NCBI RefSeq assembly: GCF_006716345.1
Contig: NZ_VFOX01000001.1
Coordinates: forward strand, 1,302,001 to 1,366,000
DNA length: 64,000 nucleotides
Source of the DNA: Microbacterium saperdae
GTDB lineage: Bacteria; Actinomycetota; Actinomycetes; Actinomycetales; Microbacteriaceae
Direction: 5' to 3'
Shown: positions 1-9,070 of the stretch, in pieces
Position numbering within the stretch: the first letter of the stretch is position 1
Layout of the letters: the number at the start of each line of letters is the position of its first letter
Notes under the pieces: model-generated
Told to the model about the DNA's origin: nothing
Database searches by the model: none
The model's input: the letters and a program-made list of their open reading frames with translations, nothing else
Program-made: the position numbers and the translations under genes

Positions 1-2234
1 CGGTTCGAGACTGAGATCGAGTCGACTGAAACTGTGCCGGCTTTGTCGATCGGGTCGAATCGCAGTTGGGTGATCGTGCCTTTCCAAGCCGCGACCCTGG
101 TCAGGTCGAAGATGTAGGTGGTGTATCCCGGGTCGGTGGCGGTGATCGTCGCCGACACGCTCTTCGCGGCCGTCCACGTCGGGTCCGTCAGCGTCGTGAA
201 GAAGAACTCGCCGCGTGTGCTCGACGAGGAGTTCTTCATTCGCACCTTGATGTACTCGGTGGCGTCGCTGTTGATTCGGAGCCCGCCAGGCGAGAAGAGG
301 TACGGATCGTTCCCTGTCGCATTGATGACGTTCGATCCGGCGGAAACCGACTGCGTCGCCTGGTTGCCGACCGTCCACCCCTCGGGGTTCCCTGCCGTGT
401 CGAAGTTCCAGGAGGCACTGACATGCTCGGCGTCGGTCGGCCCGGACGTGTACGCCACGGTGGGCATCCAGCTCGTCACGTCGCCCGTGTCGGTCGCACC
501 GGCGGCGACCTCGAAGCGGACGACATCGCCTGCGGTGACGGAGAGCCCGTCGATGTAGGTCTCGAAACCGCCGAGGTCGTTGTAGGCGACCGATTTCGAT
601 CCGGTCGCCGGCCACACCGCTGTACCGTTGCGGGTGATCTTTGTGATCACCCCGTCACCGCTGCCGATGTCGGACTTGGCGACGCGGCCGCGGACGGAGA
701 CCGTGCCGGTCACGGGAGCGGTCCAGGCGCGGGCGACGCTGCAGTCACTGCAGGACTTGGGTGTGGCCTCGAAACGAGACACGTTGGGCACAAGGGTCGT
801 CGCCGAGGGCTGCCACCGCTGCGCGGTCGAGTCGAAATAGGCCAAGTCGGACCATCCCGCGCCGTTCTTGGACTGATACGACCATGCCGATGTCTGCGAT
901 GGCCCGAAACCGGCCGACGAGTTGAAGACGCTGGCACGGCTCCCGATCGCGAGGTTGTGCGTGAAGGTGAAGCCGCTGAAGTTCGACCCCTCCTTGTACG
1001 TCAGCCCCTTCGGCTCGTGGAACAGGTTCTCGCGGATCGTGCCGGTAGGCGTCGCGTCGTTGCCGTAGCGACGGATGGAACCGTTCCCGTTCGAGACGAA
1101 GGTGTTGCCGGAGATATCGCTGTCGGTGAGGTTCGGGGTCGGACCGTGGATGGCCAGGTACGAGAGCCCCGCCCCGGCGTTGTCTGCGATGTAGTTCTCG
1201 CTCACCGCGACGCGCCTCGTCTCCGCCTCGAAGTCGATGGCCACCATATCGCTCGATGCGGTGTTGAGGACGTGGGTGAAGGAATTGTTGAAGAACCGCG
1301 CGTCGGACACGTCCGCGAGATAGATCGCGGCGGTGCCGGTCTGCGAGGCGCAGCTCGCCTCTCGGTCGAACGAGGAGTTCATCATGGTGACGTACTGCGC
1401 TCCGGTGATGCGCATTCCGTCGTCGCAGCCGGACGATGCGTAGTCGCCCTGATTGTCCTCGTGCAGAACGAGGTGGTTGAACAGCACGTTGCCGACGATC
1501 CGGATCGTCGGGTCGGTGATCTTGTCGTAGTCGTCGTTGAACCAGTCGAGGGAGATCGTGTCGAGGTTGCGTGTGCCTTCGATCCGGTCGAACGTGAGGC
1601 CGTCGAGGACGCGAGCGGTCGCGGGGTTCGATGGAGAGAACGTCTTCGAGGTGAACTCGATGCCGGCGGAGTTCCAGATCGCGTCGCCGGTGGCGGCGTT
1701 GCCACTGCCCGAGCCCTGGTGGATGCCGTGGATGTCGTGCAGGAAGAGGTCCTGGAACACCATCTCGCGATTGCCGACTGTGGAGTAGTTCACCAGAATG
1801 CCCGTGCCGGCGTGGCCGACTTCCAGGTCGGAGACCGTCCAGTAGCTCGGATCCTTCAGGATGATTCCGCGATCGGCTTCGTCACCGTTGCGGATAATCT
1901 TCGGACGCGCACCGGAGCCGTACGCGCCGAGAGTGATCCGATTGGTCGCCGTGCCCTTGCCGCTGAGCGTGAGCTGCTGGTTCCATTGCGAACCGCGCGC
2001 GAGAAGCAGCTGTTCGCCGGGGGCGAGGCTCCCCCGTGTGTTCACGGGGGAGAAAGTGCACCAGGGCGAACTCTGGCTCGTGCCGGGCCCCGCGTCTGAG
2101 CACGATCCGCCGTTGCTGACGTAGTGGGTGGTGCCGTCCGCATACGCGGGGGCCGAGGAGAGTGGGAGGAGCGTCGCGGAGAGGGCGGCGACGATCACTC
2201 CCTTCGCTACGAGTTTCTTCCATGTCGACTTCAT
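1..2234 (-). CDS. Secreted right-handed beta-helix (pectate-lyase-like) protein, 3' end outside window
   Basis: The frame runs from an ATG at 2234 off the left edge, so about 744 residues are visible and the C-terminus is missing. The N-terminus is a classic Sec signal peptide (basic MKSTWKKL start, hydrophobic core, cleavage near APAYA). Residues of about 35-420 carry many short repeats of the kind I-x-G-N-x-F and N-S-F, with frequent Asn and Gly, typical of right-handed parallel beta-helix proteins such as pectate lyases and other polysaccharide lyases or hydrolases. The remainder looks like one or two beta-sandwich carbohydrate-binding modules. It lies 31 bp downstream of the nucleoside-hydrolase-like gene and is probably the last or near-last gene of the rhamnosidase operon. 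It may cut a rhamnose-containing polysaccharide outside the cell; the exact substrate and catalytic residues cannot be read with certainty. Confidence 0.75.
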   Translation of the reverse strand, partial: MKSTWKKLVAKGVIVAALSATLLPLSSAPAYADGTTHYVSNGGSCSDAGPGTSQSSPWCTFSPVNTRGSLAPGEQLLLARGSQWNQQLTLSGKGTATNRITLGAYGSGARPKIIRNGDEADRGIILKDPSYWTVSDLEVGHAGTGILVNYSTVGNREMVFQDLFLHDIHGIHQGSGSGNAATGDAIWNSAGIEFTSKTFSPSNPATARVLDGLTFDRIEGTRNLDTISLDWFNDDYDKITDPTIRIVGNVLFNHLVLHEDNQGDYASSGCDDGMRITGAQYVTMMNSSFDREASCASQTGTAAIYLADVSDARFFNNSFTHVLNTASSDMVAIDFEAETRRVAVSENYIADNAGAGLSYLAIHGPTPNLTDSDISGNTFVSNGNGSIRRYGNDATPTGTIRENLFHEPKGLTYKEGSNFSGFTFTHNLAIGSRASVFNSSAGFGPSQTSAWSYQSKNGAGWSDLAYFDSTAQRWQPSATTLVPNVSRFEATPKSCSDCSVARAWTAPVTGTVSVRGRVAKSDIGSGDGVITKITRNGTAVWPATGSKSVAYNDLGGFETYIDGLSVTAGDVVRFEVAAGATDTGDVTSWMPTVAYTSGPTDAEHVSASWNFDTAGNPEGWTVGNQATQSVSAGSNVINATGNDPYLFSPGGLRINSDATEYIKVRMKNSSSSTRGEFFFTTLTDPTWTAAKSVSATITATDPGYTTYIFDLTRVAAWKGTITQLRFDPIDKAGTVSVDSISVSN

Positions 2235-2265
2235 CGTCGTTCAGGCCCTTCTTCGTGGGTGGGTT

Positions 2266-3153
2266 TCATTTCAGGTGGCTGTCGACGGCACGAGCGAGTG
2301 TCTCGTCGTCGGCTGTGGCGATCGCATATCTATGGCGTCCGTGCGGATCAGCGTCGAAAGCGTTTGCGCCCGTCGCGGAGACCGACACTCGCCCCGCGGC
2401 GGACAGGCGGAACATCGGCTGTAGCGGCGGCACGGCGAGCAGCACCGTCAGCGGATCCCAGCTCTCCCGCCCTCGCCCCGCGCCGGTGAAGTGGCGATAG
2501 GACGCTCCCACGACCGACGTCGACTGCTGCGAGACGTGCCGGCCGGATATGACGCTCACTCCAACCTCGTAACCGAGGAAATCGATGGGCGTCGGCCATT
2601 CGTCGAGGAACCGTGCGGAGAGAGCCGGAGAGTAGGCCATGTTGAACTCGGTGCCCGTGGGGAATGTGCCGGCCATGGCCACGGTTCGATGGACGCGATC
2701 ATGCACGAGCTCCCGTCCCGTCAGCGGCGAGAGCTCATCAGGAGGCGAGTCGAGCAAGGCGACGAAGTTGTCGAAGAGGCCCAGTGATATGGCGGTGACC
2801 GATTCGCTGGCCGCGCCGGCGAGAGCCCGGCGGTGCACCCTCCAGGCGGGCTCGGGCTCCGCGCTTTCCGCTCGATCGGCGTGCGCGAACGTCTCTGCCA
2901 CGAAGCGTGCGAAATCGTGGCTGTAGACGGAGTCGTCGCGCCAGCCGAGGTCGCCGATGGGGGCGTCGCAGGCGAGTTCGTCGAGCAGGGCGCGCACGGC
3001 CAGCGGGCCGAATCTGCTCGGGGTGTTGACACCGATGGACAGGATCTTCGCGCGGCCGGCGGCGGAGAGCGCGCAGGCGACCGCCAGTGCACCGATATCG
3101 TCGACGTCGCTGTAGACGTCGGTCTCGATGAGGAGCAGAGGTGCGCCGTTCAT
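2266..3153 (-). CDS. Nucleoside-hydrolase-fold protein in glycan locus
   Basis: The 295-residue product begins with the metal-binding signature of the inosine-uridine nucleoside hydrolase family in a modified form: TDVYSDVDDIGALA at about residues 11-24, where canonical enzymes have DTDPGxDDAxA. The adjacent Asp pair that binds calcium is kept, and the length is close to the usual 300-350. Family members cleave N-ribosidic bonds, but relatives with the SDVDD form often occur in glycan-degradation loci and their substrates are not established. The ATG overlaps the rhamnosidase stop codon (ATGA), so the two are translationally coupled. No signal peptide is seen, so it is probably cytoplasmic. 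A role in processing sugars released by the upstream rhamnosidase is inference. Confidence 0.75.
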   Translation of the reverse strand: MNGAPLLLIETDVYSDVDDIGALAVACALSAAGRAKILSIGVNTPSRFGPLAVRALLDELACDAPIGDLGWRDDSVYSHDFARFVAETFAHADRAESAEPEPAWRVHRRALAGAASESVTAISLGLFDNFVALLDSPPDELSPLTGRELVHDRVHRTVAMAGTFPTGTEFNMAYSPALSARFLDEWPTPIDFLGYEVGVSVISGRHVSQQSTSVVGASYRHFTGAGRGRESWDPLTVLLAVPPLQPMFRLSAAGRVSVSATGANAFDADPHGRHRYAIATADDETLARAVDSHLK

Positions 3154-5810
3154 GCCGGTACGACCTTCGCTTCGGTGTCGGCCGCGTCGGCGGAGACCGT
3201 GAAGTTCGTGCGTCCTGCGACCCCGTGATGCGACTGATTCGGGAGGATGACGTCGGCGGAGCTGCCGGGAGGGAGGACGACGTCCAGGTGATACCCCGAT
3301 TCATCCCGTGTCCAGCCCACTTCGATGAGTCCGCGAACGCTCTCGTAGCTCGCACGGACGTGATCGAAGCGATCCGTGAACTGCGGGGCGATCCGGAGTC
3401 GACGGAATCCCACCGAGTCCTCTGCCTGCTCGATGCCTGCGACGTGGCGGTAGAGCCACTCGCCGACCGAGCCCAACGAGTAGTGGTTGAACGAGTTCAT
3501 CTCGACGGTCTGGAAACCGGCATGCTCGGTCCAGCCGTCCCACCGCTCCCAGATCGTGGTCGCGCCGTGACGGATCGAGTAGCCCCAAGAGGGGAACTCC
3601 TCCTGGAAGAGCAGCGCGTAGGCGAGGTCGGGGCGATTGATGTCGACGAGCGTGGGACAGAGCAGGCTGACGCCGAGGAATCCTGTCGTGAGCCGAGCCC
3701 CTCGTGACTCGAGATCTCGGACGAGATGAGCGGAGAGGGAATCACGATGGCGGTCGTCGACGAGTCGCCATGCGAGTGCGAACAGGTAGGCCGTCTGCGT
3801 GTGCCCGCACAGACGTCCGGATTCCTCCAAGAAGGTCTCCTCGAAGAGAACGCGCAGACGGCGTGCCTCGGCCCGATGATGCCGGGCATCCTGGAAGCGG
3901 CCGAGTGCGCTCGCCGCGTCGGCGATGAGATCCGTGGAGCGGATTCGGTAGGCGGCGGCGACCAGGGGGCGTGACGTATCCGCATCGACCGACAGCCAAT
4001 CGCCGTAGTTGTTGCCCACCGCGTTGGTCCAGAGGCCATCCGGGTTCTGCGAGGCGACCCACTCCACCCAGGCCTGCATGCTCGGGTAGTGACGCTCGAG
4101 CAACTCGCGATCTCCATAGACCCGGTAGAGATGCCACGGCACGATTACCGCGGCGTCGCCCCAACCCGGAGCGCCGATGTCGAAGTTGTGTGACGTCGGC
4201 GGTGCCGGCACGACGTCAGGGACGACGCCACTCGGCCGTTGGCTTGCGCGGAGGTCATCGAGCCAGCGCGTCAGGAACGCGTGCACGTCGCTGTTGTACG
4301 AAGCCGTGGGCGCGAAGATCTGCGTGTCGGCAGTCCATCCCAGTCGTTCGTCGCGTTGGGGGCAATCGGTGGGGACGGCGACGAAGTTTCCTGACTGCCC
4401 CCAGGAGATGTTGGAGTAGATCTGATTGACCAGTGCCGATGACGTGGAGAAGGCGCCGGCGCGGGGAACATCGGTCGACAGCACCACGGCCGTCACCTGT
4501 GTCGGATCCAGTGGTCGGTCGAGGCCGACGATTTCGAGGTAGCGGAAGCCATGGACGGTGAAGACGGGCTCGAAGGTCTCGTCCTCACCGGAGGCGACGA
4601 CGAGATCCCGTGCCTCTGCGGTGCGCAGGTTCGCTCGGTACACGCGGGTCCCGTCGAGCATCTCGCCGTGGAGAAGTTCCACGACCGAACCCGCACGCTG
4701 CCCCGTCAGGTCGAGGCGGACCCGTCCGACGAGGTTCTGCCCGAAGTCCACAACCGTCGTCCCCGCCTCGGTCACGGTGATCCCCACGGGCGTGCGTTCG
4801 TCGATGACGCGGACCGGTGGGGCGCTCTGCGCTCGGAGCATCCCGGTGTCCGCGCCGCTCACGACGGCGTTGCGCCAGCTCGAGTCGTCGAACGCCGGTT
4901 CGCGCCATCCCGCTGTGCATGAGGCATGGTCGTGGTACTCGCCCATGAGCAGGTCGGCCATCACGATGGATCCGGACCGCTCTCGCCACTGTGTGTCTGA
5001 AGATATGACGGTGGTCGTCCCGTTCGCGTGCAGAATCTCCAACGCACAGATGAGTTCCGGTCGATGCCCGTACTGGTCCGCCTGGCTCCGTGCGTTGTAT
5101 CCGAGATAGCCTGACCACCATCCGTCCGCGACCTGCACGGCGAGCACGTTCTCGCCATCGCGCAGTGCGTCCGTGACGTCGTAGGCCTGGTACTCGATCC
5201 GCGACTCGTAGCGCGTCCAACCCGGTGCCAGTTCGTCGTCGCCCGCCCTGAGCCCGTTCACGTGGGCCCGGTGGATTCCCCGCGCGCTGATGTAGAGGCG
5301 GGCGCGGATGGCGGGCGTCTCGACGCGGAACGCTCGACGCAGTTGAAGCGGGGCGCCGCTGTACATCGTCCGCCAGGTCCGCGGGAGCGGAGTCGCCAGG
5401 CCGGGGTCGAGGGACTCACCGTCCGAATCGAACCATGGTGCCGCGTTGCGGGAGATCCACGAAGCGCCGAGCTCTGCCCATGTGTCGTCCTGCAGTCCCG
5501 TCTCGAAGCGCGATGTCGCGGTGCCCGTGCTTCCCGTGTCGTCGGTCGTCGTGACCGTCCAGGTGTAGAAGCTGCGCGGGCGCAGGGCGGGCCCGTCGTA
5601 TCGATGCTGCACGGCATCCGATGGCACCACCCCGCTGCTCCAGCGGAAACCATCGGGGTGCGCCGGTTGCGGCTCGGCGGTGACGACCAACTCGTAGGTC
5701 GCACACTCGGCGTAGGTCTCGGAGCGGAGGCGCCAGGCGAACCAGGGGTGGGTCTCGTCGATCTCGAGGGGTTCGCGGCGGGCGTTCGTCCGCAGATCGT
5801 AGGGAATCAT
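3150..5810 (-). CDS. Alpha-L-rhamnosidase, GH78
   Basis: The product of 886 residues hydrolyses terminal alpha-L-rhamnose from glycans or glycosides. Domain order is typical of GH78: an N-terminal fibronectin/beta-sandwich region (about 1-110), the rhamnosidase N-domain containing SARGIHRAHVNG and VADGWWSGYLG (about 160-250), the concanavalin-like domain, the catalytic alpha/alpha-barrel with FVAVPTDCPQRDERLGWTAD (the conserved acidic DCPQRDER-type motif) and a C-terminal beta-domain containing NHYSLGSVGEWLY. No signal peptide is present, so it acts on imported oligosaccharides. I chose the ATG at 5810 because an excellent GGAGGTG ribosome site lies just upstream and the ATG overlaps the permease stop (ATGA); the longer open frame upstream is only the permease read out of frame. 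Confidence 0.93.
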   Translation of the reverse strand: MIPYDLRTNARREPLEIDETHPWFAWRLRSETYAECATYELVVTAEPQPAHPDGFRWSSGVVPSDAVQHRYDGPALRPRSFYTWTVTTTDDTGSTGTATSRFETGLQDDTWAELGASWISRNAAPWFDSDGESLDPGLATPLPRTWRTMYSGAPLQLRRAFRVETPAIRARLYISARGIHRAHVNGLRAGDDELAPGWTRYESRIEYQAYDVTDALRDGENVLAVQVADGWWSGYLGYNARSQADQYGHRPELICALEILHANGTTTVISSDTQWRERSGSIVMADLLMGEYHDHASCTAGWREPAFDDSSWRNAVVSGADTGMLRAQSAPPVRVIDERTPVGITVTEAGTTVVDFGQNLVGRVRLDLTGQRAGSVVELLHGEMLDGTRVYRANLRTAEARDLVVASGEDETFEPVFTVHGFRYLEIVGLDRPLDPTQVTAVVLSTDVPRAGAFSTSSALVNQIYSNISWGQSGNFVAVPTDCPQRDERLGWTADTQIFAPTASYNSDVHAFLTRWLDDLRASQRPSGVVPDVVPAPPTSHNFDIGAPGWGDAAVIVPWHLYRVYGDRELLERHYPSMQAWVEWVASQNPDGLWTNAVGNNYGDWLSVDADTSRPLVAAAYRIRSTDLIADAASALGRFQDARHHRAEARRLRVLFEETFLEESGRLCGHTQTAYLFALAWRLVDDRHRDSLSAHLVRDLESRGARLTTGFLGVSLLCPTLVDINRPDLAYALLFQEEFPSWGYSIRHGATTIWERWDGWTEHAGFQTVEMNSFNHYSLGSVGEWLYRHVAGIEQAEDSVGFRRLRIAPQFTDRFDHVRASYESVRGLIEVGWTRDESGYHLDVVLPPGSSADVILPNQSHHGVAGRTNFTVSADAADTEAKVVPA

Positions 5811-6658
5811 CCCTTCACACCTCCTCCGATCGCCAGAGATGACAGGAAGGAGCGCTGCGCGAGGAAGAACGCCAGGTAGACCGGGAGTGCCGTCAGGACC
5901 ATGGCTGCGAACACAGGGGAGTATCCGTAGATGAACTTCTTCGCCGCAAGGTCGGCCACGCCGATTGGCAGGGTGAACAGTTCCGCGCTGCGGAGAGAGA
6001 CCAGCGCGTAGATGTACTCGTTCCACGCCGACATGAACGCGAGGATCGCGACGGTGGCAGCGGCCGGGGCGATGAGAGGCAACATGATGTGCCGGAACGT
6101 CTGCCATGCGCTCGCGCGATCGATCTCTGCCGCTTCGGCATAGGAGGCCGGTACCGCATCGAAGTGCGTCTTCATCAGGTAGACGCCGATCGGAAGCGTT
6201 CCCGCCGCATACGGTGCGATCAATCCGATGTGGGTGTTGAGGATGCCGAGGTCTCGTGAGATGAGGAAGACAGGCAGGAGCAGTATCGGTGCAGGAACCA
6301 CGAGCATTCCGAGGAACGCGAGGAACACGAGGTTGCTGCCCGGAAACCGCAACTTCGAGATCGCATAGCCCGCGCCGGCGCAGCACGCGACAGACAGGAT
6401 CACCACGGCAGCAGTGACGAGGAGGCTGTTGAGGAAGTACTGCGGCAGCGGCGTCGTCTCGAACGCTCTGGCGTAGCCGGAGAAGTCAGGTGAGAGCGGC
6501 AGACCCCAAGGATCGGAGAGGATTGCGCCATCCGAGCGCAGTGACTGCATGACGAGCCAGAGGAGGGGATACGCGGAGATGAGAGCGAACGCCCAGGTCA
6601 GCATGGTCGCTGCAAGCGGGGCACGGAGACCGCGCCGTTTCAGATGGGTGGATGTCAT
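5807..6658 (-). CDS. Carbohydrate ABC transporter permease, MalG type
   Basis: The 283-residue membrane protein has six predicted transmembrane segments, beginning at about residue 15 (LTWAFALISAYPLLWLVMQ). The cytoplasmic EAA loop that contacts the ATPase is seen as EAAEIDRASAWQTFRHIMLP at about residues 175-194. It belongs to the binding-protein-dependent permease family (CUT1 group) and pairs with the MalF-type permease just upstream. Its ATG overlaps the stop of that gene (ATGA), and its own stop overlaps the rhamnosidase ATG, so the three form one translationally coupled block. No ATPase gene is present in the operon; CUT1 systems commonly share an MsiK-type ATPase encoded elsewhere, which is the likely case here. 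Confidence 0.92.
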   Translation of the reverse strand: MTSTHLKRRGLRAPLAATMLTWAFALISAYPLLWLVMQSLRSDGAILSDPWGLPLSPDFSGYARAFETTPLPQYFLNSLLVTAAVVILSVACCAGAGYAISKLRFPGSNLVFLAFLGMLVVPAPILLLPVFLISRDLGILNTHIGLIAPYAAGTLPIGVYLMKTHFDAVPASYAEAAEIDRASAWQTFRHIMLPLIAPAAATVAILAFMSAWNEYIYALVSLRSAELFTLPIGVADLAAKKFIYGYSPVFAAMVLTALPVYLAFFLAQRSFLSSLAIGGGVKG

Positions 6659-7575
6659 TTGTCGACCTTCCGCCGAGCGATGAGACGTGCTGCGGCTCGG
6701 TTTCTCAAGACGGGAAGCAGAGCGACCAACACCAGAACCACGCCGATGACGAGGCCGAGCGCGTTGGCATAGCCGTACTCGTTGTTCACGAAGCCTTGGA
6801 TGAAGACGTAGAGAGTGGCGATCGTCGTTGCGCCGACGGGCCCGCCGTGAGTGAGGAGATAGACGAGGTCGAACGACCGGAAGAGCTGCACGGTCAGGAT
6901 GAAGGCAACGAGGACGATCGTCGGGCGCACCATGGGCAGGACCACGCGCAGCATGATCGTCGGGTGCCCGGCGCCATCGAGTTTGGCGGCTTCCATCACT
7001 TCTCCGGGCAGCGAGATCATGGCGCCGAAGATCAGCAGCATGGCAAAGGGGATGGTGACCCAGATCTGCACGAGGGAGACGCTGCCGAGTGCCGTGCCCT
7101 CACCTGTCAGCCACGGTCCGGCCCAGACTCCGAGGCCCACCGATCGCAACGCGGTGTTGACCAAGCCGTTCTCGGGCTCCAGCATGCACTGCCACAACAG
7201 GGCCGTCACCACCAGCGGCATGATGTACGGGATCATGACGAGCAACTGGAGGAATCGCCATCCCGCGACGCGGAGGAACAAGAAGTACGCGATCACGAAA
7301 CCGATGGCGATGGAGAAGAACACCACGATCGCGGCGAACACGATGTTGCGGCCGAAGGCGGCGTACAGGCCGGGATCAGTGAGCGCGCGGGCATAGTTCT
7401 CGGCGCCGACTCGCTGCTTGTCGCCGAACCCGGAGGCGCTCGTGGTGCTGTAGTCCGCGGCGGTGAAGATGGGCCAGAGCAGGAACAACAGCATGAGCAC
7501 GAGGGCCGGGAGCGTCATGGTGAACCCGAGGGCGCGCGAGGAGCGACGCAAGGGGCGACGGGCGGTTCGAGGCAC
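6655..7575 (-). CDS. Carbohydrate ABC transporter permease, MalF type
   Basis: The 306-residue inner-membrane permease of the CUT1 family has six predicted membrane helices. The EAA loop reads EAAKLDGAGHPTIMLRVVLP at about residues 203-222. I placed the start at the GTG at 7575, which follows a GGAAAAGG ribosome site; the frame stays open up to an ATG at 7656, but that would put 27 extra residues across a strong hairpin (7611-7648) and into the binding-protein gene. It forms the transport channel together with the MalG-type partner downstream. Substrate is probably a rhamnose-containing oligosaccharide, inferred only from the GH78 gene in the same operon. Confidence 0.92.
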   Translation of the reverse strand: MPRTARRPLRRSSRALGFTMTLPALVLMLLFLLWPIFTAADYSTTSASGFGDKQRVGAENYARALTDPGLYAAFGRNIVFAAIVVFFSIAIGFVIAYFLFLRVAGWRFLQLLVMIPYIMPLVVTALLWQCMLEPENGLVNTALRSVGLGVWAGPWLTGEGTALGSVSLVQIWVTIPFAMLLIFGAMISLPGEVMEAAKLDGAGHPTIMLRVVLPMVRPTIVLVAFILTVQLFRSFDLVYLLTHGGPVGATTIATLYVFIQGFVNNEYGYANALGLVIGVVLVLVALLPVLRNRAAARLIARRKVDK

Positions 7576-7610
7576 GGTGTTCCTTTTCCGGGTATCAGGG
7601 CGGTTGCAGG

Positions 7611-7648
7611 GGCTCGGGGCGCGGCTCACTGCGACCGCACCCCGAGCC
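7611..7648 (-). terminator. Intercistronic hairpin between binding-protein and permease genes
   Basis: Two 14-nt arms (7611-7624 and 7635-7648) pair with one G-U wobble around a 10-nt loop. The hairpin starts 4 nt after the binding-protein stop codon and ends 35 nt before the permease GTG. It has no following U-run. Such structures usually stabilise the upstream transcript segment or partly terminate transcription, giving more binding protein than permease. Confidence 0.7.
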
Positions 7649-7652
7649 GGGT

Positions 7653-8951
7653 TCACTCTGTGACGAAGAGGCCTGCTGTCGCCTGCGCCGCCTCTTCCGG
7701 CGTGATCTTGCCGAGGATCAGGTTGGGGAGGATCTCCGTGTTGTACGTGGTCGCGCCTGCTGTCGTGAAGGAGGGCATTGCGGCCTCGTCGGCGAAGCCG
7801 TTCGCCGCGGCTTCCAAGTACGCGGTCATCAGGGGGCTCGCGGCGGCCACGTCGACGTCGGTGCTGGGGATCGTGAACTCCGACGCTGCGAGCGAGGTCT
7901 GCACCTCCGGGGAGGTGAGGTACTTCGCAAACGCCACTGCGGCGGACTGGTTATCGGAGGAGGCGCTCACTGCGAGGACGTTGGCGCCGCCGCCGCCGAT
8001 GGTCCGGTTCGGCGTCTTGCCGTCGAGCGCCGGCAGAACATACGATCCGAGTTCGAAGGACGCGCCTTCGGAGACGGATTTCAAGAAGTTCTCCGGCACG
8101 GTGATGAACTGGGCGGTCTTGCCCTGGAGGAAGAGCGCGGTCTCGGCGGCGATGTCCGTCGTGATCTGGCTATCGGTCCAGCAGTCAGCCTCAGCCATCT
8201 CCTGGATGATCTCGAAGCTGCGGATGTAGCTGGGGTTCGAGACATCGAAGTCGTCTTCCGACTCGCCCTGCATGGTCTGGTCCTGGGCCAGCATCGCCCA
8301 CCAATTGATCCATGCGGCACCCGTGAGGGACATGGGGATGTAGCCGGCTGACGACAGCGCTCGGCAGTTGGAGAGCAGATCGTCGAACGACGCGGGCGGC
8401 GTCACGCCGACCTCGTCGAAGACATCCTTGTTGTAGAGAGAGGCGACGCTGATCGCGGTGAAGGGGACGCCCCAGGTGCCATCCGCCTTGATGCCGGAGT
8501 TCGCTCCCGCGAGCAGGGAGGGGATGAAGGTGGAGCCCCAGTCGCTGTCGGCCGTGTCGTCGTAGTCGGGAGTCGCGAGGGCGTCGTCGAGGTCGAGCAG
8601 CTGGTCGGCGTCGGCGAGAGCAACGAGGGTGGGCCCCTGCACGGCGAACACATCCGGCAGATCGCCGCTCGACGCGAGAGTCTGCATCTTGGTCGCGTAG
8701 GAGTCCACTGCCGTGAAGTCCAGGTTGACCGTCACGTTCGGGTACTTCTTCGAGAATCCGTCGATGAGTTCTTGGTCGGCGTAAGCCCACCAGGTCGAGA
8801 ACGTGATCTCTCCGGAGATCTCCGACGGATCGGTGACGAGCTCGGTGTCTCCCGAGCTGGGAGCGGTTCCGCCGACGCAGGCGGTCATGAGGAGCGCGGC
8901 GATGGTGATGCCGCCGAGGGACGCCAGTCGGCGAGGGGTGCTGCGAAACAT
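7653..8951 (-). CDS. Sugar ABC transporter substrate-binding lipoprotein
   Basis: The 432-residue protein has a lipoprotein signal peptide with lipobox LMTAC (Cys25), followed by an extracellular solute-binding protein family 1 fold (TFSTWWAYADQELIDGF near the start of the mature domain, and the usual GTWGVPFTAISVASLYNKDVF segment). It is anchored in the membrane outer face and delivers sugar to the MalF/MalG-type permeases. It is the first gene of the operon and has a good ribosome site (CAAGGAGAAACGAAG before the ATG). The promoter and a palindromic operator lie 40-70 bp upstream, and the divergent LacI gene is the expected repressor. Confidence 0.93.
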   Translation of the reverse strand: MFRSTPRRLASLGGITIAALLMTACVGGTAPSSGDTELVTDPSEISGEITFSTWWAYADQELIDGFSKKYPNVTVNLDFTAVDSYATKMQTLASSGDLPDVFAVQGPTLVALADADQLLDLDDALATPDYDDTADSDWGSTFIPSLLAGANSGIKADGTWGVPFTAISVASLYNKDVFDEVGVTPPASFDDLLSNCRALSSAGYIPMSLTGAAWINWWAMLAQDQTMQGESEDDFDVSNPSYIRSFEIIQEMAEADCWTDSQITTDIAAETALFLQGKTAQFITVPENFLKSVSEGASFELGSYVLPALDGKTPNRTIGGGGANVLAVSASSDNQSAAVAFAKYLTSPEVQTSLAASEFTIPSTDVDVAAASPLMTAYLEAAANGFADEAAMPSFTTAGATTYNTEILPNLILGKITPEEAAQATAGLFVTE

Positions 8952-8990
8952 CTTCGTTTCTCCTTGCAGGGATATGGTCGAGTGGGATCA

Positions 8991-9000
8991 CGTTATAACG
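8991..9000. promoter_or_regulatory. Putative LacI-family operator overlapping the -10 box
   Basis: CGTTATAACG is a perfect 10-bp palindrome with the central symmetry expected of a LacI-family site, and it covers the -10 box of the transport operon. Two further AACGTT-containing sites lie between the divergent genes, at 9043-9049 and 9071-9084. Repression by the neighbouring LacI protein is the natural reading; binding is not shown. Confidence 0.5.
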
Positions 9001-9019
9001 ATTCAAAAGAATTATGCAA
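8992..9019 (-). promoter_or_regulatory. Promoter of the sugar-transport/rhamnosidase operon
   Basis: Reading the minus strand, a -35 TTGCAT (9019-9014) is followed after 16 bp by a -10 TATAAC (8997-8992). The position fits a transcript with a roughly 35-nt leader for the binding-protein gene. The -10 is embedded in the palindrome CGTTATAACG. Confidence 0.6.
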
Positions 9020-9070
9020 CTGCCGATTCGCTCGGCGTGCGAAACGTTACATTCACGCGTGCTGTTAGAG

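Noticed and set aside
66..2099. Plus-strand open frame of 677 codons
   Set aside because: Its translation is Arg/Gly/Val-rich with no motif and it mirrors the secreted beta-helix gene on the other strand, which has a signal peptide and coherent repeats.
5811..6386. N-terminal extension of the rhamnosidase gene
   Set aside because: The extension is an out-of-frame reading of the MalG-type permease; a strong ribosome site and ATGA overlap place the start at 5810.
6652..8229. Plus-strand open frame of 525 codons
   Set aside because: It is antisense to the permease and binding-protein genes and has a His/Asp-rich composition without any family motif.
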